Positions 6,176 to 12,770 of a DNA stretch of 15,201 bases are shown here, in pieces (position 1 is the stretch's first letter; every line of letters starts with the position of its first letter). Origin of the DNA: Methanobacteriota archaeon (GTDB taxonomy: Archaea > Halobacteriota > Methanomicrobia > Methanomicrobiales > Methanoculleaceae); assembly GCA_023457135.1 (NCBI GenBank), contig JAEWMO010000106.1, positions 1 through 15,201 of the forward strand. The letters run 5' to 3'. The position numbers were made by a program, and so were the translations under genes. The notes under the pieces were generated by a model. It was not told the DNA's origin. It made no database searches and saw nothing but the letters and a program-made list of their open reading frames with translations.

Positions 6176-6443
6176 CCGCAAGGCCCTTGAGAGTATCCGG
6201 AGCCTCAGCGAGAAGAGCAGGCGGATCGTCATGGAGAAGCTGAAAACCCTCCAGGAAGACCCGTATCCCGGCACCGGGAGCGACAAGGAGTGCCTGCATG
6301 TGCACGGGCGCGAAGATACCTACAGGCTTCATATCAGTCGGATATTCACGGCATTCTACCGCATCCATGAGCAGGAAAGGGAAGTCCATGTTCTTGCCGT
6401 GATGTCAATCGAGCAGGCGCACAAACGATACGGGTGGTTCTAA
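6153..6443 (+). CDS. RelE/ParE-superfamily toxin
   Basis: The product is 96 residues and begins with TTG at 6153 inside the antitoxin gene. The sequence follows archaeal RelE: FRILINRKALESI, then LSEKSRRIVMEKLKTLQEDP, GREDTYRLHISRIFTAFYRI, and the closing HVLAVMSIEQAHKRYGWF. Known RelE toxins cut mRNA at the ribosomal A site using basic and aromatic residues of the last strands; Arg, Tyr and His candidates are present here. TTG is the only credible start before the first strand, and this rare start plus the overlap would keep toxin below antitoxin. The module appears intact. Confidence 0.85.
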   Translation: MTFRILINRKALESIRSLSEKSRRIVMEKLKTLQEDPYPGTGSDKECLHVHGREDTYRLHISRIFTAFYRIHEQEREVHVLAVMSIEQAHKRYGWF

Positions 6444-6704
6444 CGCATCTCCACGTATAATGCTGGCATCAGTTCCTTCATCCGCTCGACCGGTCTGTCC
6501 GCATTATCTGGGTGCCCAGGGCGGCAAGATGTACAGAGAAAGCGCTCGCTAACAGACCTGTTGCTGCCGGAAAGACCCGATCCATACGAAGGGCAGGCCC
6601 GCGGACATCAATCGCATTTACAATCCGTGGGTGACACGCTCCCGTTCGCACCCGAAGTATTATCCCCTTCAACTCCAACATCTACTCAAAGTTGAAAGTC
6701 ACCT

Positions 6705-7046
6705 ATGCCTGAAGATCTGATAACAATCGTGGAAGAGTCCGAGGACGTGAACAGCGCTCTCATCTCCCGGGTGCGCCTGGAGATACTCTGGGCGCTCTCC
6801 GAGCTCGGCGAGGACGGAGCCACCGCACGGCAGCTCAAGGCCGGGCTGAACCTGAGCGACGGCGTCCTCTACGCAAACCTCAAGAAGCTCGTCGAGATGG
6901 GATACCTCCGCTCCGAGAAGGTGACGCTTGAGGGGAAGGAACTCGAACTCTATGCCATCACCCCGGAAGGGCTCGCCGAGTGGCGGCGTGTCCGGGGCTG
7001 GCTCTGCAAACTCCTGGGCTGCGCAGGTGATCACTGTGGACGATAG
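6705..7046 (+). CDS. winged-helix transcriptional regulator
   Basis: The product is 113 residues. The winged helix covers about residues 20-95: LISRVRLEILWALSELGEDG, then ATARQLKAGLNLSDGVLYANL as helix-turn-helix, KKLVEMGYLRSEKV leading into the wing, and LELYAITPEGLAEWRRV after it. This resembles the stand-alone PadR/ArsR-like helix-turn-helix proteins of archaea (transcriptional regulator HTH-34 type). No ligand domain is visible. The last 11 bases overlap the next gene, whose ribosome binding site lies in this gene's final codons, so the two are co-expressed. The 261-base gap upstream has a weak GTATTATCC (about 6655) as the only TATA-like element. Confidence 0.8.
   Translation: MPEDLITIVEESEDVNSALISRVRLEILWALSELGEDGATARQLKAGLNLSDGVLYANLKKLVEMGYLRSEKVTLEGKELELYAITPEGLAEWRRVRGWLCKLLGCAGDHCGR
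7025..7032 (+). promoter_or_regulatory. strong ribosome binding site deciding the next start
   Basis: AGGTGATC is an exact complement of the conserved 16S rRNA 3' end (GGATCACCT). It ends three bases before GTG 7036 and overlaps the alternative GTG at 7027, so 7036 is the better start for the downstream gene. Confidence 0.65.
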
Positions 7047-7566
7047 AAGCAGAGTCATTGCCTGCTTCCGGGAAGCGGGGTTCCGGATGGATAAAGACCT
7101 GTTCGAGCACCGGCTCATCGCCCAGAAGCTCGTATACCTGCTGAAACTGAAGGGCGTCGAGTTCGCGTATCCGTTCCGCCTCTACGTCCGGGGACCCTAC
7201 TCGCCGGACCTTGCTCGGGAGTACTACCTGCACGCCGACGAGTTTTCCCGGTGTGAGACGGCGAGCACGCTCTCCCCCGCCGAGGCGGATGCCGTTGTCG
7301 GGCTCACCGCCCTCTTCGACAAAAGCCCGTCCCTGCTTGAGATCGGGGCGACCTACGGGTATCTGGCCTACGGGATGCACCAGCCGCCGCAACAGGCGTA
7401 CCGGACTGTCAGGAGGATGAAGTCCTTCTACTCGAGCGAGCAGATCGTCAAGGGTGTCAACCGGGCGAAGCAGTACCTCTTCGTCCCCACCGATGAGGAG
7501 AAGGCGGCGCTCGACGCCGAGTTAGAGGAGTGGCAGCGGGCCGGTATCCGGTCGATGAGGCATTAG
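7036..7566 (+). CDS. YwgA/Panacea-like protein, possible antitoxin
   Basis: The product is 176 residues from GTG 7036. The N-terminal half carries the hallmark AQKLVYLLKLKGVEFAYPF followed by LYVRGPYSPDLAREYY. This K-L-x-Y-L-L plus G-P-Y-S-P pattern is shared by YwgA-like and Panacea (DUF4065/SocA-type) proteins. The rest is helical: SPAEADAVVGLTALFDKSP, then ATYGYLAYGM, then a charged tail. Some Panacea proteins neutralise diverse toxins in toxin-antitoxin pairs; many others are uncharacterised. It sits between a winged-helix gene overlapping it upstream and a truncated mazF one base downstream, which suggests an antitoxin role. That role is inference; the family placement is moderately sure. 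Confidence 0.65.
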   Translation: MDDRSRVIACFREAGFRMDKDLFEHRLIAQKLVYLLKLKGVEFAYPFRLYVRGPYSPDLAREYYLHADEFSRCETASTLSPAEADAVVGLTALFDKSPSLLEIGATYGYLAYGMHQPPQQAYRTVRRMKSFYSSEQIVKGVNRAKQYLFVPTDEEKAALDAELEEWQRAGIRSMRH

Positions 7567-7567
7567 G

Positions 7568-7690
7568 ATGCGCCGGGGCAAGGGCGATATCTGGTTCGTC
7601 GATCTCACCGACGCACGGGGGCACGAGCAGAGCATACGGATCAAGCAGCATAGCAGCAACCCGTTGCTCCTGGAGGTTCAATCTACGTAG
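7568..7690 (+). pseudogene. truncated MazF/PemK-type toxin
   Basis: ATG 7568 follows the previous stop by one base and opens MRRGKGDIWFVDLTDARGHEQS, the N-terminal strand of MazF/PemK toxins, which normally continue with an Arg-Pro-Ala-Val-Val strand. Instead it runs into an unrelated RIKQHSSNPLLLEV and stops at TAG 7688-7690 after 40 codons; MazF is about 110 residues. The junction after GHEQS looks like a deletion or recombination point. The second half was not identified. It is unlikely to be an active endoribonuclease. Confidence 0.65.
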
Positions 7691-7710
7691 GGTACAACGG
7701 CAGGGAAAGA

Positions 7711-7908
7711 ATGAAAGTGAAGGACTGCATAAAGATGATCGAAGATGACGGGTGGTATCTGGTGGCGACTCGCGGCAGCCACCGACAGTATAAGCATCCG
7801 TCAAAGTCTGGCAGGATAACCATCGCCGGGCATCCTGCGGACAATCTTGCTCCGGGAACGCTGAACAGCATTCTCAAACAAGCAGGGCTGAAAGGGAGGG
7901 ACGAATGA
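7711..7908 (+). CDS. hicA: HicA toxin, mRNA interferase
   Basis: The product is 65 residues, the usual HicA size. It has the double-stranded RNA-binding-like fold signature: MKVKDCIKMIEDDGWYLV, then RGSHRQYKHP with the catalytic His at residue 24, then a strand GRITIAGHP and the tail LNSILKQAGLKG. HicA degrades mRNA until bound by HicB. AGGGAAAG just before the ATG can serve as ribosome binding site. Its stop overlaps the hicB start (ATGATG at 7905-7910), so the pair is a complete operon in the toxin-first order typical of hicAB. Confidence 0.9.
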   Translation: MKVKDCIKMIEDDGWYLVATRGSHRQYKHPSKSGRITIAGHPADNLAPGTLNSILKQAGLKGRDE

Positions 7909-8126
7909 TGTATCGATTTCTTGTCATTGTCGAGCAGACCGACGGCAACTACTCGGCATATTCCCCGGATCTTCCGGGGTGCGTGGCGACCGGAGCGACC
8001 CGTGAGGAGGCGGAAGAGCGGATGCACGAGGCGATTGAACTCCATATCGAAGGGCTCCAGGAGGATGGCCTCCCGATTCCGCCATCACGATCTTCAGCTA
8101 TCTACGTAGCAGTCGGTAGGGGGTAA
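7905..8126 (+). CDS. hicB: HicB antitoxin
   Basis: The product is 73 residues. The partial RNase H-like HicB fold is clear: YRFLVIVEQTDGNYSAYSPD, LPGCVATGATREEAEERMHE and AIELHIEGLQEDGLPIPPS. No C-terminal DNA-binding domain follows, so this is the short HicB form. It could start at ATG 7905 or 7908; the first overlaps hicA by four bases. It neutralises the HicA encoded directly upstream. It is intact, in contrast to the broken hicB at 2558-2841, which has a longer tail and belongs to another subgroup. Confidence 0.9.
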   Translation: MMYRFLVIVEQTDGNYSAYSPDLPGCVATGATREEAEERMHEAIELHIEGLQEDGLPIPPSRSSAIYVAVGRG

Positions 8127-8342
8127 CCGCCACCGGTTGCCAAGCCCCATTTCCCGATCCAAACGACGATCGAGGGCTTTTTCTCTTGTACATCGGAGGT
8201 CCGATCTCTCCCCGCTTTAAAAAAGGTCAATGTTGTTGAAGACAGAAGGAAGAGTTGATGCGGGCACCTCCATCGCCGGAACGGTTCATCCCTCAAGGCG
8301 GTACGGAGTTGTTCTCTCGATCCAGCAGGAACGGTACGAACC

Positions 8343-8993
8343 ATGAAAATGCATAATGATATTCTTGCCGCCTTCCCCGATCTCTCGGTTGCAGAAGGCG
8401 AGGTCGGGCCGCTCTCGATCCAGGAGAAGAACCCGCGCCTGGAAGCCCTGAGAGACGAGATCGTCCGCTCGGTACGAGAACAGTATACGCTGGAGAGGAT
8501 CAAGGATGAACCTCTCTTCAGGGCGTACCGGGACTTCTTCTGGCGGGTGGGCGTCGATCCGACCAGGACCCGGCCCGCCTCGGAAGCCCTGGTGAGACGG
8601 ATCCTGGCCGGGAAAATGCTCCCGACGATCAACACCGCGGTGGACGCCTATAACCTTGCCTCGATCCGTACAGGTATACCCATCGCCGCGTTTGATGCCG
8701 ATACCCTGGCCGGGGAACTCTCCATGCGGTTTGCAGAAGATGGTGAAGAGTTCCTCGGCATCGGGATGGCAACACCCGTCCTTCTCCATAAGAACCAGGT
8801 TATCCTGACGGATGACGACGCGATCGTCGCCGTCTACCCGTACCGGGACTCGGACGCAACAAAGATCACCCTCGCCACAGAGATGGTGCATATTGTGGCA
8901 TGCGGCGTGCCGAAGGTTGAACGAGAGAAGGTGCATTCGGCATACGAACTGGCCGTCGCATACCTGCAGGAATACGCTTCAGGCCGAGGATGA
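8343..8993 (+). CDS. B3/B4 (tRNA synthetase editing-like) domain protein
   Basis: The product is 216 residues. It matches stand-alone B3/B4 domain proteins, related to the beta-subunit editing domain of phenylalanyl-tRNA synthetase: FRAYRDFFWRVGVDPTRTRP, then ALVRRILAGKMLPTINTAVD, YNLASIRTGIPIAAFDADTL, and VYPYRDSDATKITLATEMVH near the end. Such proteins are thought to act on mischarged aminoacyl-tRNA, though most are untested. Two Met codons (8343, 8349) begin the frame; AGGAACGG before the first favours 8343. The 216-base gap upstream has only a TTTAAAAAA near 8215 as a promoter hint. It is monocistronic or lightly linked to the VOC gene 54 bases downstream. Confidence 0.8.
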   Translation: MKMHNDILAAFPDLSVAEGEVGPLSIQEKNPRLEALRDEIVRSVREQYTLERIKDEPLFRAYRDFFWRVGVDPTRTRPASEALVRRILAGKMLPTINTAVDAYNLASIRTGIPIAAFDADTLAGELSMRFAEDGEEFLGIGMATPVLLHKNQVILTDDDAIVAVYPYRDSDATKITLATEMVHIVACGVPKVEREKVHSAYELAVAYLQEYASGRG

Positions 8994-9013
8994 TTCGGAC
9001 AACCCGGCTGCCG

Positions 9014-9021
9014 AAATATAC
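9014..9021 (+). promoter_or_regulatory. TATA box of the VOC gene
   Basis: AAATATAC is centred about 30 bases before ATG 9048. At the usual archaeal distance, transcription would begin at or just before the ATG, so the message is probably leaderless. This also favours 9048 over the upstream in-frame ATG at 9024. Confidence 0.5.
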
Positions 9022-9047
9022 ATATGGTTCTCCCGGTATCTTCGACC

Positions 9048-9440
9048 ATGAAGATCATACTGACCGGCATATTTGTGGACGATCAGGACAGGGCCCTGAA
9101 ATTCTACACCGAAGTGCTCGGCTTTGTGAAGAAGAGCGATATTTCCGCGGAAGGGTACAGGTGGCTTACCGTCGTTTCTCCCGACGATCAGGACGGGACC
9201 GAGCTGTTGCTTGAGCCGAACGACAACCCGGTAGCACAGGCGTACCAGAAAGGAATCTTTGAACAGGGCATCCCTGCTGCGTCCTTTGGTGTCGAAGACA
9301 CCCGTGCGGAGTATGAAAGACTCAAAGATCGGGGCGTGAAGTTCACGACGGAGCCAACGGAAGTTCTCGACGGGGTGACCATAGCGGCCTTCGACGACAC
9401 CTGCGGCAACCTCATCCAGATTCAGACAACGCCTAAATGA
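9048..9440 (+). CDS. VOC (glyoxalase/bleomycin-resistance fold) protein
   Basis: The product is 130 residues. It shows both beta-alpha-beta-beta-beta halves: IFVDDQDRALKFYTEVLGFV, then GYRWLTVVSPDD and TELLLEPN in the first, and PAASFGVEDTRAEYERLKDRGVKF, DGVTIAAFDDTCGNLIQIQ in the second. The closing D-x-x-G-N-L-I-Q-I is the common metal-site strand, with Gln where many have Glu. Family members include glyoxalase I, dioxygenases and antibiotic-binding proteins; the substrate cannot be told. I chose ATG 9048 because the homology starts there and a TATA box sits 30 bases before it. Confidence 0.85.
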   Translation: MKIILTGIFVDDQDRALKFYTEVLGFVKKSDISAEGYRWLTVVSPDDQDGTELLLEPNDNPVAQAYQKGIFEQGIPAASFGVEDTRAEYERLKDRGVKFTTEPTEVLDGVTIAAFDDTCGNLIQIQTTPK

Positions 9441-9667
9441 TCTCCTTTGCTGGAGGCGTCCCCGGAGCGGGTGAACCTCCGGATACCGCCCGCGAGCACG
9501 CCGATCCCATGCGGTATGATGCGGCTTTGCCCCCACGAAAGCAGGCATCGCCTCACCGGGAGCCGGCCGTGGGGCATGAACCAGAGCCTGAATGACGACG
9601 TTCAACGAACTTCCGCTCACAAGGTAGATACCCTGCCGGCATCCATACTCCTCCAGGAAGTGCCGGG
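9441..9667. other. intergenic stretch, nothing identified
   Basis: Both strands have open frames here because of high GC, including a minus-strand frame with SGSSLNVVIQALVHA. None shows a recognisable family or a good start. No promoter or hairpin stands out. Possibly eroded coding sequence. Confidence 0.3.
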
Positions 9668-10408
9668 ATGGATCTTGCAGCATTCTTTGAGGATGAGGAG
9701 GTCGACGTCTACTGCTCAGTCGGCATCGAGGTGCTCGCCGACGCGGACAGGGCCTCGGTGCTGCAGTTTCTCCCGCCCGCCCGGTCCGTGATCGTCTTCG
9801 GAAAAGAAGTCCCGGTCCCGGTCTACCGGATGCCTCCAGGGGATAAGACCCGCGAGATGCTCCGGATTGCAGGGCGTCTCGATAACGCAGCCGTCCGGCT
9901 CGCCGGTTGCCTCGAGGCCGAGCAGATCCCGGCCCGCCCGGTCCCGCTCTACCTCCCCGTGCAGCTTGTCGACGGGAAGGTCCAGGGCGTCGTCCGGCTG
10001 AAGCAGATCGCGGCGGCCGGGGGGCTCGGGGAGATCGGGAAGAACACCCTCCTCCTCAACCCCCGCTTCGGTTCGCGGCTGCTGCTCGCCGGTGTCGTGA
10101 CCGCAGAGCCGGCTCCCGCGTCCGGGGCGGCCGCCGCCGCATCGCTCTGCACGGGATGTGGGGCCTGTATCCGGGCGTGCCCGAACGGAGCGATCGGACC
10201 GGACGGCGTCGACGCGTTCCGGTGCCGGACCGTGCGCACCTGGGTCCCGCCCCGGGCTGTCCCGGCCGTGAAGTGGCTGCTCCGGCGGCAGGTGCTGCTC
10301 AGGGGGATAGCACCGCTTGCACCGCTCGTCGCCGGGACGGCAACGATCCAGTGCAGCCGCTGCGTCACCGCGTGCCCGGGGTTTTCAGGGGAAGAGGGGG
10401 AGGAGTAG
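9668..10408 (+). CDS. QueG-like 4Fe-4S (epoxyqueuosine reductase family) protein
   Basis: The product is 246 residues, shorter than QueG (about 350-380). The conserved core is GGLGEIGKNTLLLNPRFGSR with the following LLLAGVVT. A first 4Fe-4S cluster uses C161, C164, C167 and C171 in CTGCGACIRACPNGAI. A second uses C229, C232 and C236 (CSRCVTACPGF), probably with C186 (FRCRT) as its fourth ligand, the QueG pattern. QueG reduces epoxyqueuosine in tRNA with a cobalamin. Archaea make archaeosine rather than queuosine, so this paralogue likely has another reductase or reactivation role, as in corrinoid-dependent methanogen systems. AGGAAG 9655-9660 serves ATG 9668. Confidence 0.8.
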   Translation: MDLAAFFEDEEVDVYCSVGIEVLADADRASVLQFLPPARSVIVFGKEVPVPVYRMPPGDKTREMLRIAGRLDNAAVRLAGCLEAEQIPARPVPLYLPVQLVDGKVQGVVRLKQIAAAGGLGEIGKNTLLLNPRFGSRLLLAGVVTAEPAPASGAAAAASLCTGCGACIRACPNGAIGPDGVDAFRCRTVRTWVPPRAVPAVKWLLRRQVLLRGIAPLAPLVAGTATIQCSRCVTACPGFSGEEGEE

Positions 10409-10460
10409 GACCCGGATCCTGTTCCAACGGGTTAAGTCGTTTCGCGATCCATTATTCCGC

Positions 10461-11054
10461 ATGGATATCTTCGACTCGGTCTACCAGGGCACGCCGCCCT
10501 GGGACATCGGCCGGCCCCAGAAGGCGTTCGTCGAGCTCGCCGCGGCTGGAGAGGTTACGGGCTCCATTCTCGACGTGGGATGCGGGACGGGGGAGCATGC
10601 CCTCTTCTTTGCGGAGAGAGGCCACGAGGTGCTCGGGATCGACACCGCCACCCTCGCGATCCGCAAGGCCGAGGAGAAGGCCGCCCGGAGGGGGCTCCAG
10701 GCAGAGTTCCGGGTCTGGAACGCGCTCGACCTCGCCGGGCTCGAGCGGACGTTTGACACCGTCATCGACTCCGGCCTCTTCCACGTCCTCTCCGACGAGG
10801 ACCGAGCCCCCTTCGCAGAGAGCCTCGCAACCGTCCTCAAACCCGGCGGAAAATACTTCATGCTCTGCTTCAGCGAGCAGAACCCCGGCGAATACCCCCT
10901 GCCGAGGCGGATCGCAAAGCGGGAGATCGAGGAGACTTTCCGGGAGGGCTGGCTCATCAACTCTATCCGGCCGGCAACGTTCGAGAACGCCATCCAGGCC
11001 GAAGGGCACCATGCCTGGCTCGCGTCAATCACCAGGACAGCGCCGGGGTGCTGA
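10461..11054 (+). CDS. class I SAM-dependent methyltransferase
   Basis: The product is 197 residues from ATG 10461. It has the DSVYQGTPPWDIGRPQ opening common to a group of small-molecule methyltransferases, motif I SILDVGCGTGEHALFF (about 35-49) binding S-adenosylmethionine, and the acidic end of strand 2 in GHEVLGIDTA. The post-motif DTVIDSGLFHVL and LKPGGKYFMLCFSE follow. Related proteins are annotated as thiopurine-like or tellurite-resistance-like methyltransferases; the substrate is unknown. The frame is open upstream to 10317 inside the Fe-S gene, but the homology begins at 10461. It follows that gene by 52 bases and may share its transcript. Confidence 0.85.
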   Translation: MDIFDSVYQGTPPWDIGRPQKAFVELAAAGEVTGSILDVGCGTGEHALFFAERGHEVLGIDTATLAIRKAEEKAARRGLQAEFRVWNALDLAGLERTFDTVIDSGLFHVLSDEDRAPFAESLATVLKPGGKYFMLCFSEQNPGEYPLPRRIAKREIEETFREGWLINSIRPATFENAIQAEGHHAWLASITRTAPGC

Positions 11055-11112
11055 CGAGAACCCCGCCAAGGTGGCCCCGGGCCGGGATCGAGCCGGCCGG
11101 AGCGCTCCACCC

Positions 11113-11138
11113 GCCGCTCGAGGAGGTTTGGGAGCGGC
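11113..11138 (+). terminator. 7-bp hairpin after the methyltransferase gene
   Basis: GCCGCTC and GAGCGGC pair across a 12-base loop, ending about 18 bases before an A/T-rich stretch. It could end the upstream transcript, or be part of the structure described under findings for 11070-11138. Confidence 0.3.
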
Positions 11139-11156
11139 AACGCGGCGAGCAGGTAA

Positions 11157-11177
11157 TTTATTATACTCCTTTTATAA
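11157..11177 (+). promoter_or_regulatory. A/T-rich promoter with two TATA-like boxes
   Basis: TTTATTATAC (about 11157-11166) and TTTTATAAA (11170-11178) stand out in a GC-rich setting, just before ATG 11188. The first sits at a distance that gives a start near 11185-11190. The second would start transcription within the gene, so the first is the likelier box. Confidence 0.5.
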
Positions 11178-11187
11178 ATGAGGGCGC

Positions 11188-11562
11188 ATGTCACCCTCAT
11201 ACCGTGATGCAACCATAAATTCCGTGGAAGCAAATCCAACGGGCAGCGGGAGCACAGGCGGTGGCCGCGACGAGAGCGGGAAGCCGTACTTCTTCCCGAA
11301 CATCTCGATAAGCATCGGCTACTGGTTCGACAACGAAGGCATCCCCAACTCGGACTGGAATACGCACTTTACGGCAAAACTCTTCATCAACGGCGCGCCG
11401 GTCGAGACGAAACAGGTGCTCTCGAACGGCGGACCGCAGACCTACTCGTTCTTTACGTACAAGTTCCCGGAGCCGGGCACGTATACGGCGGAGGTCCGCG
11501 GCAAGAACTCGAAGTCGGTCACGATCACGATCAAGAGCCCGGAGCAGAAGAAGGCCGCGTAA
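11188..11562 (+). CDS. small hypothetical protein, likely beta-sandwich
   Basis: The product is 124 residues. A Gly/Ser-rich N-terminal linker (NPTGSGSTGGGRDESG) is followed by alternating strands: FPNISISIGYWFDNE, HFTAKLFINGAPVETKQVL, TYSFFTYKFPEPGTYTAEV and SKSVTITIKSP, then a basic tail. The F-P-E-P-G-T-Y-T-A-E-V motif is typical of Ig-like/CARDB-type folds. No signal peptide or membrane segment is seen, so it appears cytoplasmic, unlike most such domains. GAGGG precedes the ATG by five bases. It is a free-standing gene with its own promoter and a T-run plus hairpin after it. The role is unknown. Confidence 0.6.
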   Translation: MSPSYRDATINSVEANPTGSGSTGGGRDESGKPYFFPNISISIGYWFDNEGIPNSDWNTHFTAKLFINGAPVETKQVLSNGGPQTYSFFTYKFPEPGTYTAEVRGKNSKSVTITIKSPEQKKAA

Positions 11563-11578
11563 TGGTGCGGGCATCAAC

Positions 11579-11619
11579 TTTTTTGGCGTAGTTCCCCCGT
11601 GCCCGCCTTCCGGGGCGGG
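11579..11619 (+). terminator. T-run and hairpin after the beta-sandwich gene
   Basis: Six Ts at 11579-11584 form a usual archaeal terminator 17 bases after the stop. A second element, CCCGCC (11602-11607) pairing with GGCGGG (11614-11619) over a six-base loop, lies just downstream. Confidence 0.5.
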
Positions 11620-11648
11620 TGTGTCTTGAAACCACCACTCCGTGCCGG

Positions 11649-11683
11649 AGGCTGAAGAACCGTATTGATAAGCATATCAGCCT
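11649..11683. promoter_or_regulatory. nested inverted repeats before the nuclease-like gene
   Basis: AGGCTGA (11649-11655) and TCAGCCT (11677-11683) are perfect 7-bp arms. Inside, TGATA (11666-11670) and TATCA (11675-11679) pair over AGCA. The two pairings share TCA, so as RNA they would exclude each other; as DNA they could be an operator. Confidence 0.35.
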
Positions 11684-11713
11684 CTCCGTCGATACTCGCT
11701 ATGGAGAGATGCG

Positions 11714-12751
11714 ATGCCCGCGATACGGATAGGCGAAGGAAGCGAACTGGCCCAGCAGCCCGAACCCTTCAGGAACGAGTATGAACTGCAGGAGGTACTT
11801 GCCGGGCACCCGGTCCTCCTTGTCGACCGGGACGACTCCGCGCTCGTCACCATCAGCCGGGAGTTTCCGTTCGAAGGCGGATTCGCCGACATCTTCCTCA
11901 TCGACGGCAACGGGTTGCCGGTGATCGTCGAGGTGAAGCTGGCCAGGAACGAGGAGTCGCGGCGTGAAGTGGTCGGCCAGGTCTGCGACTACCTTTCTGC
12001 GATGAGCAGCCTTGCGCCTGATGAGGTGAACACGAGAACCGGGGGCCAGCTCGAAGAGACGTTCCAGTCCGTGGCCGGCGCTGAAGGAGCAGAGAACCCC
12101 GATGAACGGCTCGCTCTGGTGAAGAGCAATTTTGCCTCGTACCTGAGGGCAGGACAGGTCCGCGGGATCGTCGTCCTTGACGCCGCCCCAGACGACCTGA
12201 TCCGGGAGTTCAGCTACCTCAACGAGCACAGCGATCTCGACCTCCGGCTGCTGGTGGTCGAGCGCTACCGGCTCGGCAGGAACGAGTACTTCTACCATTC
12301 ACGGTTCCTGGTATCGGGAGAGGCGGACCCGGAGATAAAGAGACAGAGGTTACGGCTCCGGTTGATCGTCGAGAAGTTCTCAAAGATGAAGCACCCCATA
12401 TTCTCAACACGCGTGACGGGGAAGGAGAACGTCCGGGTATACCGCGAAGGGTGGCCGGCGGCGGTGCATTACGAGTTCAGCGACTGGAAGGACTCGATCA
12501 GCATCGAGCTCCAGGTCAGACAGAGAGAGTACCCGAAGGTTGCGGAGTTCCTCCCCGGGCTCCGCGACCATCTCCTCACGACCATCCCGAACACGCAGCG
12601 GGTCGAACTGGTCACCGACGCTGCCGGTTGGATGAGGCTCCAGTTCTTCTTCGGGGAGGAGATCGACCCGTACTGGATAGCGCAATCGATGGTGCGCCTC
12701 TGCAGGACCGAGAAAGACATCTCCGCCCTGCTGCAGGGAGGGAACGGATAG
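11714..12751 (+). CDS. PD-(D/E)XK nuclease-like protein
   Basis: The product is 345 residues. The N-terminal third has a restriction-endonuclease-like core: an acidic helix EYELQEVLAGHP (22-33), then FEGGFADIFLIDGNGLPVIVEVKLARN with D59, E73 and K75 in the D-x13-E-V-K pattern, as in NucS/DUF91-like and other PD-(D/E)XK proteins. The following helices (EVVGQVCDYLSAMSS) fit that fold. The C-terminal half has HYEFSDWKDSISIELQVRQR and a Trp/Phe-rich end; I suspect a DUF4268-like domain but am not sure. GGAGAG at 11703-11708 supports ATG 11714. It is monocistronic. A DNA-repair or defence nuclease role is inference. Confidence 0.7.
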   Translation: MPAIRIGEGSELAQQPEPFRNEYELQEVLAGHPVLLVDRDDSALVTISREFPFEGGFADIFLIDGNGLPVIVEVKLARNEESRREVVGQVCDYLSAMSSLAPDEVNTRTGGQLEETFQSVAGAEGAENPDERLALVKSNFASYLRAGQVRGIVVLDAAPDDLIREFSYLNEHSDLDLRLLVVERYRLGRNEYFYHSRFLVSGEADPEIKRQRLRLRLIVEKFSKMKHPIFSTRVTGKENVRVYREGWPAAVHYEFSDWKDSISIELQVRQREYPKVAEFLPGLRDHLLTTIPNTQRVELVTDAAGWMRLQFFFGEEIDPYWIAQSMVRLCRTEKDISALLQGGNG

Positions 12752-12770
12752 AGCCCCATCCTCTCCCTCC

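Noticed and set aside
6478..6681. Minus-strand frame of 67 codons before the winged-helix gene
   Set aside because: Composition is not convincing and no family was recognised. The 6444-6704 gap is left without a gene.
8185..8215. T-arm-like GGAGG-TCCGATC-TCTCC
   Set aside because: The stem has a wobble pair and no matching acceptor strand or anticodon arm lies upstream.
8979..9683. Long minus-strand open frame of 234 codons
   Set aside because: It lies antisense to the VOC gene, which has clear homology and a promoter. The frame is open because of GC-biased third positions.
9907..11181. Plus-strand open frame of 424 codons
   Set aside because: It is Arg/Pro/Ser-rich and overlaps the Fe-S and methyltransferase genes, both with clear motifs. 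It is a GC-rich shadow.
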